A stretch of DNA of 64,000 nucleotides from Pseudomonadota bacterium (GTDB taxonomy: Bacteria > Myxococcota_A > Polyangia > Polyangiales > Polyangiaceae): the NCBI GenBank assembly GCA_023398955.1, contig JAEWRL010000122.1, forward strand, positions 1 to 64,000, in the 5' to 3' direction. Below are positions 34,106 through 41,924 of this stretch, in pieces. Both the position numbers and the translations under genes were made by a program. The notes under the pieces were generated by a model. It saw nothing but the letters and a program-made list of their open reading frames with translations. It did no database searches and was not told where the DNA came from. Position 1 is the first letter of the stretch. Each line of letters begins with the position of its first letter.

Positions 34106-34130
34106 AAAGTGGTATTCGACATACCGGTTT
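34106..34130 (-). promoter_or_regulatory. Candidate NsrR-type operator upstream of the haemoglobin gene
   Basis: A 25-bp imperfect inverted repeat, 16 bp upstream of the haemoglobin start codon. Plus-strand arms are AAAGTGGTAT and ATACCGGTTT around the spacer TCGAC; 8 of 10 arm positions pair, and the inner GGTAT/ATACC (34111-34125) is perfect. Length and dyad symmetry are near those of known NsrR sites, though the sequence is not the enterobacterial consensus. It could overlap the promoter and be bound by the Rrf2 protein encoded two genes downstream. Confidence 0.5.
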
Positions 34131-34434
34131 AAAGTCGGATCGGCAAGGTGTTTGTTCCCGGCAAATGCGCGCTCGCCTCGGGCCGAGAGCGTGAGGGGTC
34201 GCTGCTCAGCAGCGCGACCGCTCGGCCGGGCTTGACCCATCGGTGACTGGGGCTAGATTGCTCAGATGCGAACCGCGCTCGTCCCCACGCACCCGCAGAC
34301 CAAGCGCTGGCAAGGTCTGCGGCCGGCGACGTGAGCGTTCCTACCCATTGAAACCCTCACTTCCTGGTCGCGCCGACCGGGTAGTGCGTTCGCCCAGTCG
34401 TCCCGGCCTCTTCGACCCGGCAAAGGGCTGAACG

Positions 34435-34845
34435 ATGTCACATCCTCCAATTGTCGTCACCACTCAGGATTACGACAGGCTCCACAGCGTTCTCGAACCA
34501 ATACTCGCAGCCTCGACCAGCGACCACCTCGAGCTGCTCGTGCAGGAGCTCGAACGAGCGCAGGTCGTCCCTCCCCATGAGCTCGCTCCCGATGTCGTGA
34601 GCATGAACTCGGAGTTCGTCTACGAGGATCTCGCGACCGGGAAGCGACGTGCTGCCCGGCTCGTGTACCCCGGCGAGGCAGACATCGACCGCGGCTGGAT
34701 CTCCGTCTTCGCTCCCCTCGGCTCCGCTCTGCTTGGTCTGCGCGTCGGCCACGAGATCGACTGGGCGATGCCCAGTGGCGTCCGCCGCCTCAAGGTCATC
34801 GAGATATCCTATCAACCCGAGGCAGCTGGCGACTTGTCGCTCTGA
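34435..34845 (+). CDS. rnk: Rnk-like GreA/GreB C-terminal-domain protein
   Basis: A 136-residue protein of the Rnk type: a short N-terminal helical part (TTQDYDRLHSVLEP..LLVQELERAQVVPPHELAPDVVSMNSEF) and a GreA/GreB-type C-terminal FKBP-like fold (EADIDRGWISVFAPLGSALLGLRVGHEIDWAMPSGVRRLKVIEISYQP). Rnk binds RNA polymerase near the secondary channel but lacks the long coiled coil needed for transcript cleavage, and regulates nucleoside diphosphate kinase in some bacteria. Length matches the family. It stands alone. Confidence 0.85.
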   Translation: MSHPPIVVTTQDYDRLHSVLEPILAASTSDHLELLVQELERAQVVPPHELAPDVVSMNSEFVYEDLATGKRRAARLVYPGEADIDRGWISVFAPLGSALLGLRVGHEIDWAMPSGVRRLKVIEISYQPEAAGDLSL

Positions 34846-34915
34846 GACGTCCCACGAAGGAGTGTGTTCCACCGCCGCGGCGTAGCAGCCAGAGAAACGC
34901 CCGCTCGAATGCGCC

Positions 34916-35097
34916 TCACCGCGTGTCGAGATCCTTATGGCGATGGCCGGACACGCCGCTCATGAGAATGAACTTGACGGGCGCTGCGCGTTGCAGCGCT
35001 TCGACCCCACGGCACAGGCGCGTCGTCGCTCTCGTGACACCCGCGCGCCTGTGTGTCCGGTGCCGCCAACGAGAAGAACGGTCTGTTGCTTCGGCAT
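34916..35097 (-). pseudogene. Decayed NAD(P)-binding (NmrA/SDR-like) gene
   Basis: From ATG at 35097 the minus strand reads MPKQQTVLLVGGTGHTGARV, a clear Rossmann glycine motif GGTGHTG of atypical short-chain dehydrogenase/NmrA proteins. This frame then turns to nonsense and stops at 34960. Just after GARV the +1 frame continues sensibly as EALQRAAPVKFILMSGVSGHRHKDLDTR and stops at 34916, resembling a later strand-loop of the same family. Most of the roughly 280-residue protein is missing, so this is a deleted and frameshifted remnant. Confidence 0.55.
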
Positions 35098-35366
35098 ACC
35101 TACGTCTCCCTCGACTGCGGCGGGAACACAAGCGCCGAACCCGTGTCAAGCCCCAAATAGCACCACGATGCCCCGTGCTGCGGCGAGTATTGGGACACTA
35201 TGGGGCCGAGCGCAGGGACGTTCGCATCTTCAACTAAACTCCCCAAAGACTCGGCCGTTTACGTCCTTTGCGCCCTGGCTCTGTCTCCATCGCCTTGACG
35301 GTACGGCGGGCGTCCCTTTTCCGGAGAGGCGACGCTCACGTCATCACAACACCGTTGAGGTCTTGC
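35098..35366. other. Intergenic region before the large lipoprotein gene
   Basis: About 270 bp with no gene seen. It follows the start of the decayed NAD(P)-binding gene and should contain the promoter of the lipoprotein gene at 35367. Confidence 0.35.
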
Positions 35367-37298
35367 ATGAAACTGCGCTACCTTGCCTTGTCACTCCTCG
35401 TCGCAGCTTGCGGAAGCAATGAAGCGCCTGCATCGCGCTCCTCGTCGAATCAGCTAGACGGGAAGCTGGTGCAAATGAACGAGTCCGCGATCGACGCGCA
35501 GCGTACTGCCACGGCATTGGCGGAGCTGGTGCTGGGCACCAACGGCATCGCGGACAGAGCCAAGGCGATTCGAACGATGCCCGTCGCCACCGTCGCTGAG
35601 ATCGCAGCCTGGCGAGCGGAGCGTGACGAGCTCCGACGACAACTGCAGGAGGCCACGGACGACGCCGCGCGTTTCGCCCTGCAGGCTTACGCCGTGGAGA
35701 CCAATCGTCGCGCGTTCATCGAGGAGCAGGCGCTCGGTTTCCCTTGGGGAGAGGTGCTGACAGCCTCCACCACGAGCAGCGAGATCGCCAGCACACGACA
35801 GCCGCTCGTCCTGGAGGTCATGGCCGTGGCTACCCTCGGCATCGGGGCCTACCGCTTCTTGAAGGGCTTCGGTGAGCTCGCCGACAACACCCAGCGCATG
35901 GTGTACAGCACGGCAAACGGCGACGACTCCAGTCGCGGGGCCGTGATCGCCATTCTTCGAGGAAAGGGCGTCGAGATTCCCGAGAGCGCCACCGCCGAGG
36001 AGGTGATCGAAGCCTTCGATGATCAACCACGCGATCTGAGGCGAACCATCACCTCCGAGGTCGAACAGTGGAATGAATCGAAGTTCGACGACCCCGATCC
36101 GGCCGTCTCGGACGCCGTCGAAGGACGGGTTCAAGAGGCTCGCGACGACGTCCCGGAGATCGCGAACGAGGCCGGGGCGTTCGGCACCACTCAGACGGTC
36201 AGTCTGGTTCAAGCGGTGACGGGCGGGGTCGGCAGCGTGGTCGGCGGAGTGCCGGGTGCCACGGCCGATCTCGTGCTGACGGCTACCGAGATGAATCCCA
36301 CAGACATCGTTCAGCGTAACGTTACCGTATACGTTGCCGCTGGCGAGAAGGTGACCCCGCCGACGGAAACCACGCCGATGCTCCCCGCGGAAGCAGTCCA
36401 AACCATCGAACGGGCCGAGGCTGGGGATCCGACTGTCAATCCAGAGGAGCTCAAGGAAGCGGCCTCGGCGCTCATCAAGGAGGTAACCGACGAGCTTCGG
36501 CTGCGGTTCGGTCCGGGCGTGCAGCTAGCCCAGAGGATCGCGCTCTCGACGGGTTCTCTATCAGGGACGACCCAAGCTGACGGCACCGTGGAGCATGCGG
36601 TCACCTTGTCCCTGCCCGGTTTCCAGAACGGTGAAAGCGCTGAGGTCGTCGTGGTTCGCGAAGGCCACCTACCGCACGAAGTGGCAACTCATGTACTTGG
36701 CCCGACCAACGCGCTCGTGCTCGATAGCCCGCCGCTGCTCGGTACGATTTCCGTCGAGTCGTCACCCGGCGCGGTGGATCCCTCTGGCTCTCAGCTCTAC
36801 TCAGTCACCGGCCACGTCGTTCGCGTCCCGGCCGGGACCGAGCTACTGTGCCAAGGGGTCAACGCCATCTGTTCGCCGTCGTCGGCGCCAGTGTTCGGGG
36901 ACAGCAGTGTTACCTTCAACGTTCAGGTCTTTGGTAGCGCTCAGCTCAGGCTGGTCCGGCATGACACAGGCGAGTCCTATTCGCTGAGCTTGAAAGCCCA
37001 AGGCGCCCCGCCCGACGCCAACGACGCCCCAGGGAACCTCGATCCAGCCCTCATCGGCACCTGGACCTTCTACGATGGTGACGACGAGTTTTCCTGGGTA
37101 TTCCACGCCGACGGAACGTGCGTCCAGTCGACCCCGGCAGGGGACTATGATTGGGAATGGACCATCGAGAATGGGCAGCTGAAGCTCTTCGTCGGCGGAG
37201 GTACCCCCGCCTACATGCAGTACATGATCGAAGGCAGCCAGCTCTACTTCTGGGCCGACACGCTCGAGACCTGGGCACTTCCCTTCACCAAAGCGTGA
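35367..37298 (+). CDS. Large lipoprotein of unknown function with C-terminal lipocalin-like domain
   Basis: A 643-residue secreted lipoprotein. The start MKLRYLALSLLVAACGS at 35367 gives a lipobox LVAAC with Cys16. Residues about 25-115 are helical (coiled-coil-like, many charged residues). A hydrophobic, Gly-rich segment near 270-310 (TQTVSLVQAVTGGVGSVVGGVPGATADL) could insert into or touch a membrane. The middle is beta-rich with Ig-like character (SGTTQADGTVEHAVTLSL..PHEVATHVLGP). The last 80 residues (LIGTWTFYDGDDEFSWVFHADGTC..GQLKLFVGG) resemble the small lipocalin-like domains found at the ends of bacterial lipoproteins. No enzyme motif was recognised. Confidence 0.7.
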   Translation: MKLRYLALSLLVAACGSNEAPASRSSSNQLDGKLVQMNESAIDAQRTATALAELVLGTNGIADRAKAIRTMPVATVAEIAAWRAERDELRRQLQEATDDAARFALQAYAVETNRRAFIEEQALGFPWGEVLTASTTSSEIASTRQPLVLEVMAVATLGIGAYRFLKGFGELADNTQRMVYSTANGDDSSRGAVIAILRGKGVEIPESATAEEVIEAFDDQPRDLRRTITSEVEQWNESKFDDPDPAVSDAVEGRVQEARDDVPEIANEAGAFGTTQTVSLVQAVTGGVGSVVGGVPGATADLVLTATEMNPTDIVQRNVTVYVAAGEKVTPPTETTPMLPAEAVQTIERAEAGDPTVNPEELKEAASALIKEVTDELRLRFGPGVQLAQRIALSTGSLSGTTQADGTVEHAVTLSLPGFQNGESAEVVVVREGHLPHEVATHVLGPTNALVLDSPPLLGTISVESSPGAVDPSGSQLYSVTGHVVRVPAGTELLCQGVNAICSPSSAPVFGDSSVTFNVQVFGSAQLRLVRHDTGESYSLSLKAQGAPPDANDAPGNLDPALIGTWTFYDGDDEFSWVFHADGTCVQSTPAGDYDWEWTIENGQLKLFVGGGTPAYMQYMIEGSQLYFWADTLETWALPFTKA

Positions 37299-37338
37299 GC
37301 GTGCGGCTCATGCCGCCCGTTTACCCCCCCTGGGGCTC

Positions 37339-37353
37339 GGGCGGCAGCCGCCC
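37339..37353. terminator. Candidate bidirectional terminator hairpin
   Basis: GGGCGGCAGCCGCCC is a perfect palindrome that folds into a six-pair GC stem with a CAG loop. It lies between the convergent ends of the lipoprotein gene (37298) and the catalase gene (37408). No T-run follows on either strand. Confidence 0.35.
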
Positions 37354-37407
37354 CGCTAGGAAGCGTCTACAAAAGAGGGATTCTAGCCCAGGACACGGAG
37401 CGCCGGC

Positions 37408-38856
37408 TTAGGTCCTGAGCCCGCTCGCAATACAATCACCGACGTGCTCGTCGATCTTTCGCCAGTACTCGACGGCGCGTTGCAGAACAGGTTCGGTGAC
37501 TCCCTTCTGCAGGTGACCAACGACATTCGACACGAGGCGGTCTCGCTGGGCGTCATCCATCACGTCGCGTACCAGCTTGCCGGCCTGACCAAAGTCGTCA
37601 TCGTCCTTGCGCAGGGTCTGGGCGGTGCGGACGAACTCCCCATCTGCTGACCAAACGGCGACCTCCGGATAGCGATCGCTATCCGCACGAGGGCCTCCCT
37701 TGGAGTTGGGCGCATAAACGGGATCAGTGACATTCTCGAGCCGCATCGCCCCGTCTTTGCTGTAGCTATGCACGGGTACCCGCGGGCGGTTGACGGGGAT
37801 CTGCTTATAGTTGACGCCGAGGCGGGCGCGGTGAGCATCAGCGTAGGCGAAGAGCCTTGCGAGCAGCATCCTGTCAGGGCTCACCCCGATACCAGGAACC
37901 AAGCTATTGGGCTCGAATGCGGCCTGCTCGATCTCAGTATGAAAGTCCGTCGGATTACGAGTGAGGGTCAACGTGCCAACGTCGTGCAGCGGATAGTCGG
38001 AATGCGGCCAGACCTTCGTCAGGTCGAAAGGATTGTAGCGATACGTCTTGGCGTCCTCGAATGGCATGATCTGGACCTTGAGCGTCCAACTCGGATGGTC
38101 TCCACACCGAATGGCCTCGAAGAGGTCGCGCCGATGGTAGTCGGCGTCAGCCCCCGCGAGCCTGTCCGCCTCTTCTTGCGATAGGTAATCGATTCCTTGG
38201 TGGGTCTTGAAATGGTACTTGACCCAGAACCGCGCGCCTGCGGCGTTGATCCACATGTAAGTATGGCTCGAGTAGCCGTTCATGTGCCGCCACGTCTTCG
38301 GTATCCCTCGATCGCCCATGAGCCAAGCGACTTGGTGGGCGGATTCGGGCGAGAGGGTCCAAAAATCCCACTGCATGTCGTGGTCGCGAAGGCCGTTGTC
38401 GGCGCGCCGTTTCTGGGAGCGAATGAAGTGTTGAAACTTCATTGGGTCCCGCACGAAGAAGACCGGTGTGTTGTTCCCCACCATATCGTAGTTCCCCTCG
38501 GTCGTGTAGAACTTCAGAGCGAAACCCCGGGGATCCCGCCAGGTGTCCGGACTTCCCCGTTCACCGGCGACGGTGGAGAAACGGAGGAGCGTGTCGGTCT
38601 TGATGCCTGGCTGGAATACGGCAGCCTTGGTGAAGCTGCTAACGTCATGGGTAACCTGGAAATGGCCGAAAGCGCCTGCTCCCTTGGCGTGAGGCTGCCG
38701 CTCGGCGATGCGCTCACGGTTGAAGTTGGCCATCTGCTCGATGAGATAGTGGTCATGGAGAAGGATGGGACCGTCGGGTCCAACCGTCAGTGAGTGCTCA
38801 TCGCTCGACACCGGGATACCGGCATCGTTTGTCGTCGGCTTGCGTTCGTCTGTCAT
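37408..38856 (-). CDS. katA: Catalase (monofunctional, small subunit)
   Basis: A 482-residue haem catalase that converts hydrogen peroxide to water and oxygen. Catalytic residues are visible: the distal His in ERQPHAKGAGAFG (near 56), the Asn in VGNNTPVFFVRD (near 129) and the proximal haem-ligand Tyr in RLFAYADAHRARLG (near 339). Length fits clade-3 small-subunit catalases. The start has GGAGGG upstream. It is transcribed alone and ends 110 bp from the convergent lipoprotein gene. With the two NO modules it adds to the window's oxidative and nitrosative defence genes. Confidence 0.93.
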   Translation of the reverse strand: MTDERKPTTNDAGIPVSSDEHSLTVGPDGPILLHDHYLIEQMANFNRERIAERQPHAKGAGAFGHFQVTHDVSSFTKAAVFQPGIKTDTLLRFSTVAGERGSPDTWRDPRGFALKFYTTEGNYDMVGNNTPVFFVRDPMKFQHFIRSQKRRADNGLRDHDMQWDFWTLSPESAHQVAWLMGDRGIPKTWRHMNGYSSHTYMWINAAGARFWVKYHFKTHQGIDYLSQEEADRLAGADADYHRRDLFEAIRCGDHPSWTLKVQIMPFEDAKTYRYNPFDLTKVWPHSDYPLHDVGTLTLTRNPTDFHTEIEQAAFEPNSLVPGIGVSPDRMLLARLFAYADAHRARLGVNYKQIPVNRPRVPVHSYSKDGAMRLENVTDPVYAPNSKGGPRADSDRYPEVAVWSADGEFVRTAQTLRKDDDDFGQAGKLVRDVMDDAQRDRLVSNVVGHLQKGVTEPVLQRAVEYWRKIDEHVGDCIASGLRT

Positions 38857-39408
38857 GGCGTGTCCCTCCTCGATGACTCACCAGTTCCGCGTGCAGCATG
38901 CACGATATGTGCCGTCCCAATGAGCCACATATCGCGCGGATCGCCGTCCCCAACCGCGACACATTGCCTCACTGTGGCTATTCACCTCGCGGCCGCCGTG
39001 CGAGCCTCGCAGTAATCTCAGACTTATTTGGACGGGCGGCCCACTACACCATCCATGCACTAGTGGCCCGGTTTCCGGCTATCGCCTGCACTCGCCATCG
39101 TCGATCGCTACGCGCGTCTCACGGCATCGACGCGAGGTTGTCAGCTCGCAAACACCTCCTCTCGATGAGATCGGCCCCAGCACCGCCGGGTACCAGTGCC
39201 TGCCCCTTCTTCGCCATCTCCACGATGAATCTCTCAACCGTGCGCAGGTTCCGACCGTCGGCGGAAGGCGCTGCACGGCGAGCCAGATGGTGTCGCGAGG
39301 CCCTTAGCCGGACTCAATGCGGTACGAAGGGCGCGGACGTTGGCTCGCCGTGACCAGCAGCTGGCGACGGAGAGAGTGCGACGCGGGAGATGAGGCTTAG
39401 GACGTGAT
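38857..39408. other. Intergenic region with a possible gene remnant
   Basis: No intact gene. On the minus strand about 39120-39260 reads RNLRTVERFIVEMAKKGQAL and then VPGGAGADLIERRCLRADNL before a stop, which looks protein-like, but the upstream reading lies in another frame (RDTIWLAVQRLPP). This may be the 3' end of a decayed gene of unknown family. Confidence 0.3.
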
Positions 39409-41025
39409 CTACTGTAGCACTGTATCCATGTCCCAGTCGATCCACATGCCTTCCCATTCGCTCACGGGCTGCTGAACGCCGTTCGACATGATATCCATCA
39501 CGTCCGTATTGGCGCTGGCATCGCCTTCGAATGCTCTCTTGAAAAACTCGCCGGCGAGAGATGTTGCCTCGGCGGGACTGCTGCAGTGCCCTGCACTATA
39601 CATATGAAATCCCATGCGCTCCGGAACACCGAGCGCATTCCACACCGGCTCTGCTGCCCACGCGGAGAGCGCCTCACAGGTTCCCCCAAGATGACACCAT
39701 GAGTTCACGCCATTGTTGTTCGAAAAGTGCAACAAATACCGTGGAGCTATAGTCGCCAGGAGCAAGTGTTGATCGATGGGGAGATTATATACCTTCGCGG
39801 GACTTGAACGGAGCCAGCCTGCCGCGCCCGTCACCCATGGTCCGCAGATACCGTTATCCTCTAGGTTGTCGATGCTTTGAGGCAGGGCATCCGCACACTG
39901 CCAAGTAGAGTTGCCGCCGCCGTGCCTGAACCACTCCGCTTGACGCAAGTTGGCGGCGCCACCACCGCCTGATTCGACGATGACAACCAAGGGCGCACGA
40001 CTGAAGACTCCTGCTAGGAAAGCCCCCTTTCCACATCCGGAGCATCCCGACACCATAATCTTCGTGGGGTCATGACCGCTTCCAGGGTTCTGCTCCAACA
40101 CATCCATCACCCTGTCGATCATCCATCCGTTGGCCACGTTTGGATTCAGCTCGGACAGGCCAAAGAGACTCCTAATCTTGCCCTCAAAGCCGCTTCCGAA
40201 CGACAGTTTCTTACGGCTCGATGGGAATATCCCACCCGACAGCTCCAGAGCGATGACGCTACCGGATCCACTGATACTCGCCGAGAAGCTCTCCGTTTTT
40301 GAACCAACAGTGCAGCTAATCGAGACAGTACCTCCGGATACGGTTCCGGTCACTTCATCCGGTTCAGAGGGCACTGGACCGTAGATATACTTGGCCGCCA
40401 TTGCCAGGATCTCCTTGCGGCGGCACTCCCACTGTCCTTTGGTAGTGACCTTCGTTCCGTCGAAGAACGTGAACGGATCGGGAAGCTTTTGATTCTCATA
40501 CGTCAGGCTGTTCGGATCAGGCAAGTCCGGTAGGGTACACTCGAACGCCGACCCGCCAGTACCAGCGCCCGCAGCGCCGGCAGTGCCAGCGCCCGCAGCG
40601 CCGCCAGTACCAGCGCCCGCAGCGCCGCCATTGTCAGCGCCACCAACGCCGGCACCACCTGCTGAGCTGCCGCCTATGCCGTTTGCGCCGCCGCCGACGC
40701 TCGCCCCACCGCTGGCAAGCATGCCTCCGCTGCCGGTCACACTGCCTCCACTGCCGGTCACACTCCCTCCACTGCCGGTCACGGACCCCCCGCTGCCCGT
40801 CGCACCACCGGTCAAGCCCCCCGATGTCCCGCCGCTCCACACTGTGCCCCCCATCGCGCTAGTGGTCCCGCCTGACTGAGCCGCTGTGCCTCCTATGCCC
40901 GAGGTCCCGCCACTCATGGCACCGCCGCTTTGGTTCCCTACGTCGCCCCCGTCTGGGTTGGAACTGCAGCTAAAGAGCCCGGCTGCACCGAGGAGTGCAG
41001 CACCGTACGTCAACATGGTCTTCAT
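39409..41025 (-). CDS. CE15 glucuronoyl-esterase-like lipoprotein with Gly-rich spacer
   Basis: A 538-residue lipoprotein. The start at 41025 has GGAG upstream; the lipobox is GLFSC with Cys near 19. Residues about 22-155 are a Gly/Ser/Thr/Ala spacer with internal repeats, typical of myxobacterial surface proteins. Residues about 165-530 resemble carbohydrate esterase family 15, which cuts esters between lignin and glucuronoxylan: LPDPFTFFDGTKVTTKGQWECRR at the domain start, the nucleophile Ser in SGCSGCGKGAF, the acidic residue in VVIVESGGGGA and a His in YSAGHCSSP. The canonical Arg after the catalytic Ser (GCSR.GK), which helps form the oxyanion hole, is Gly here. The protein probably sits on the cell surface. 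Confidence 0.8.
   Translation of the reverse strand: MKTMLTYGAALLGAAGLFSCSSNPDGGDVGNQSGGAMSGGTSGIGGTAAQSGGTTSAMGGTVWSGGTSGGLTGGATGSGGSVTGSGGSVTGSGGSVTGSGGMLASGGASVGGGANGIGGSSAGGAGVGGADNGGAAGAGTGGAAGAGTAGAAGAGTGGSAFECTLPDLPDPNSLTYENQKLPDPFTFFDGTKVTTKGQWECRRKEILAMAAKYIYGPVPSEPDEVTGTVSGGTVSISCTVGSKTESFSASISGSGSVIALELSGGIFPSSRKKLSFGSGFEGKIRSLFGLSELNPNVANGWMIDRVMDVLEQNPGSGHDPTKIMVSGCSGCGKGAFLAGVFSRAPLVVIVESGGGGAANLRQAEWFRHGGGNSTWQCADALPQSIDNLEDNGICGPWVTGAAGWLRSSPAKVYNLPIDQHLLLATIAPRYLLHFSNNNGVNSWCHLGGTCEALSAWAAEPVWNALGVPERMGFHMYSAGHCSSPAEATSLAGEFFKRAFEGDASANTDVMDIMSNGVQQPVSEWEGMWIDWDMDTVLQ
40553..40627. repeat. 27-bp in-gene repeats encoding AGAGTGGA-type units
   Basis: Near-identical 27-bp units of the type CCAGCGCCCGCAGCGCCGCC with following bases recur about three times within the spacer of the esterase lipoprotein gene. 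They encode Gly-Ala-Gly-Thr repeats. Small base changes between copies (CCGGCAG, CCGCCAG, CCGCCAT) show recent expansion. Confidence 0.6.
40724..40800. repeat. 21-bp in-gene repeats encoding SVTGSGG units
   Basis: Three to four 21-bp units around GCCGGTCACACTGCCTCCACT encode SVTGSGG repeats in the spacer of the esterase lipoprotein. One to three differences between copies. The unit length equals that of the unrelated minisatellite at 5663-5872. Confidence 0.65.
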
Positions 41026-41924
41026 GGGGTCTCCGGAGAACACCAGGGCGTTGAATCGAACCTGGTTGATATCGTCCAATGCCACCTTCACGTGGCATCT
41101 GATCACGGTCTCTACCGGATTCGATTCTTGCAAATGGCGCCATCACACGCCACCCGCAGGGCGCCGCACGAAGTCATTTCGTTCTGGCTGTGTTTTGGTG
41201 GCTTGGGGGTGAGCTGAGCCTCACCGGTTGTGCTCGCAGATCAGCATTGAGGCATTTGCTTACGGTAGTGACGCCGTGGCGTCGCGCAGCGCCGGACGCG
41301 GGCCGCGCCGAGCCACAGCGGCCTGTCGCCCTGCGAGAATCGCCGAGGTCGCGCGTGAACGTCGAGACGGCGGAGACGTCCCCACCCCGGTGATCTCGGC
41401 TCGTCGAAGACCCCCCCGTCGCCGGAGGAACTCGTGCCTGCGCCGCATTCATGATGGCGAGGCTCGCCGGTGGACCCGTGCCTTCGCTTCGTTGAGTAGG
41501 GGCGCTCCGGATCGTTCTCCCCGTAGGCAGGTCTCGCCTCGCCATCAAGCTCTCTGCTTGAGCATGCAGGAGTACACCAACGCCCCGGAAACCTCGAATG
41601 TGCTCTGCTGAACTGCCTCAGTGAGGCAATCGTGATCGAGGTGCGCTCAGTCATCGGATGACGACCGCCCGAGAGCTGCTCGCTGCTTCCCTACCCATCC
41701 CTCCGAGGTCACGTCATTCTTGGGCTGCGGGGGGGCATGCATCTTGCTGGGGGACGGCGCCATGACGGTGCATGGTGAATCTGAACGGCGGGGCTCTACA
41801 GAGACCTCCGCAGCCGAATCGCGGTTCGCTCCTCTCCGCTCATCGGGGCACCATCCGCTGGAGCAGATGGATCATGGGTAGTCGGCATAAGCTCGACATG
41901 GGTTCTCGGGGAGTCGCCAGGCCC
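41026..41924. other. Divergent intergenic region
   Basis: About 900 bp between the esterase lipoprotein gene (minus) and the SPW/VKOR gene (plus). Overlapping frames on both strands show no family resemblance. A GCCTCAGTGAGGC palindrome lies near 41617-41629. The 3' part may be N-terminal coding sequence if the downstream gene starts earlier (ATGs at 41874 and 41898). Confidence 0.4.

Noticed and set aside
40553..40800. Array of short repeats considered as CRISPR
   Set aside because: Units are contiguous without spacers and lie in frame within the Gly-rich stalk of the esterase lipoprotein gene.
41617..41629. GCCTCAGTGAGGC palindrome as a terminator or operator
   Set aside because: Short isolated dyad with no adjacent gene end, T-run or promoter element to give it meaning.
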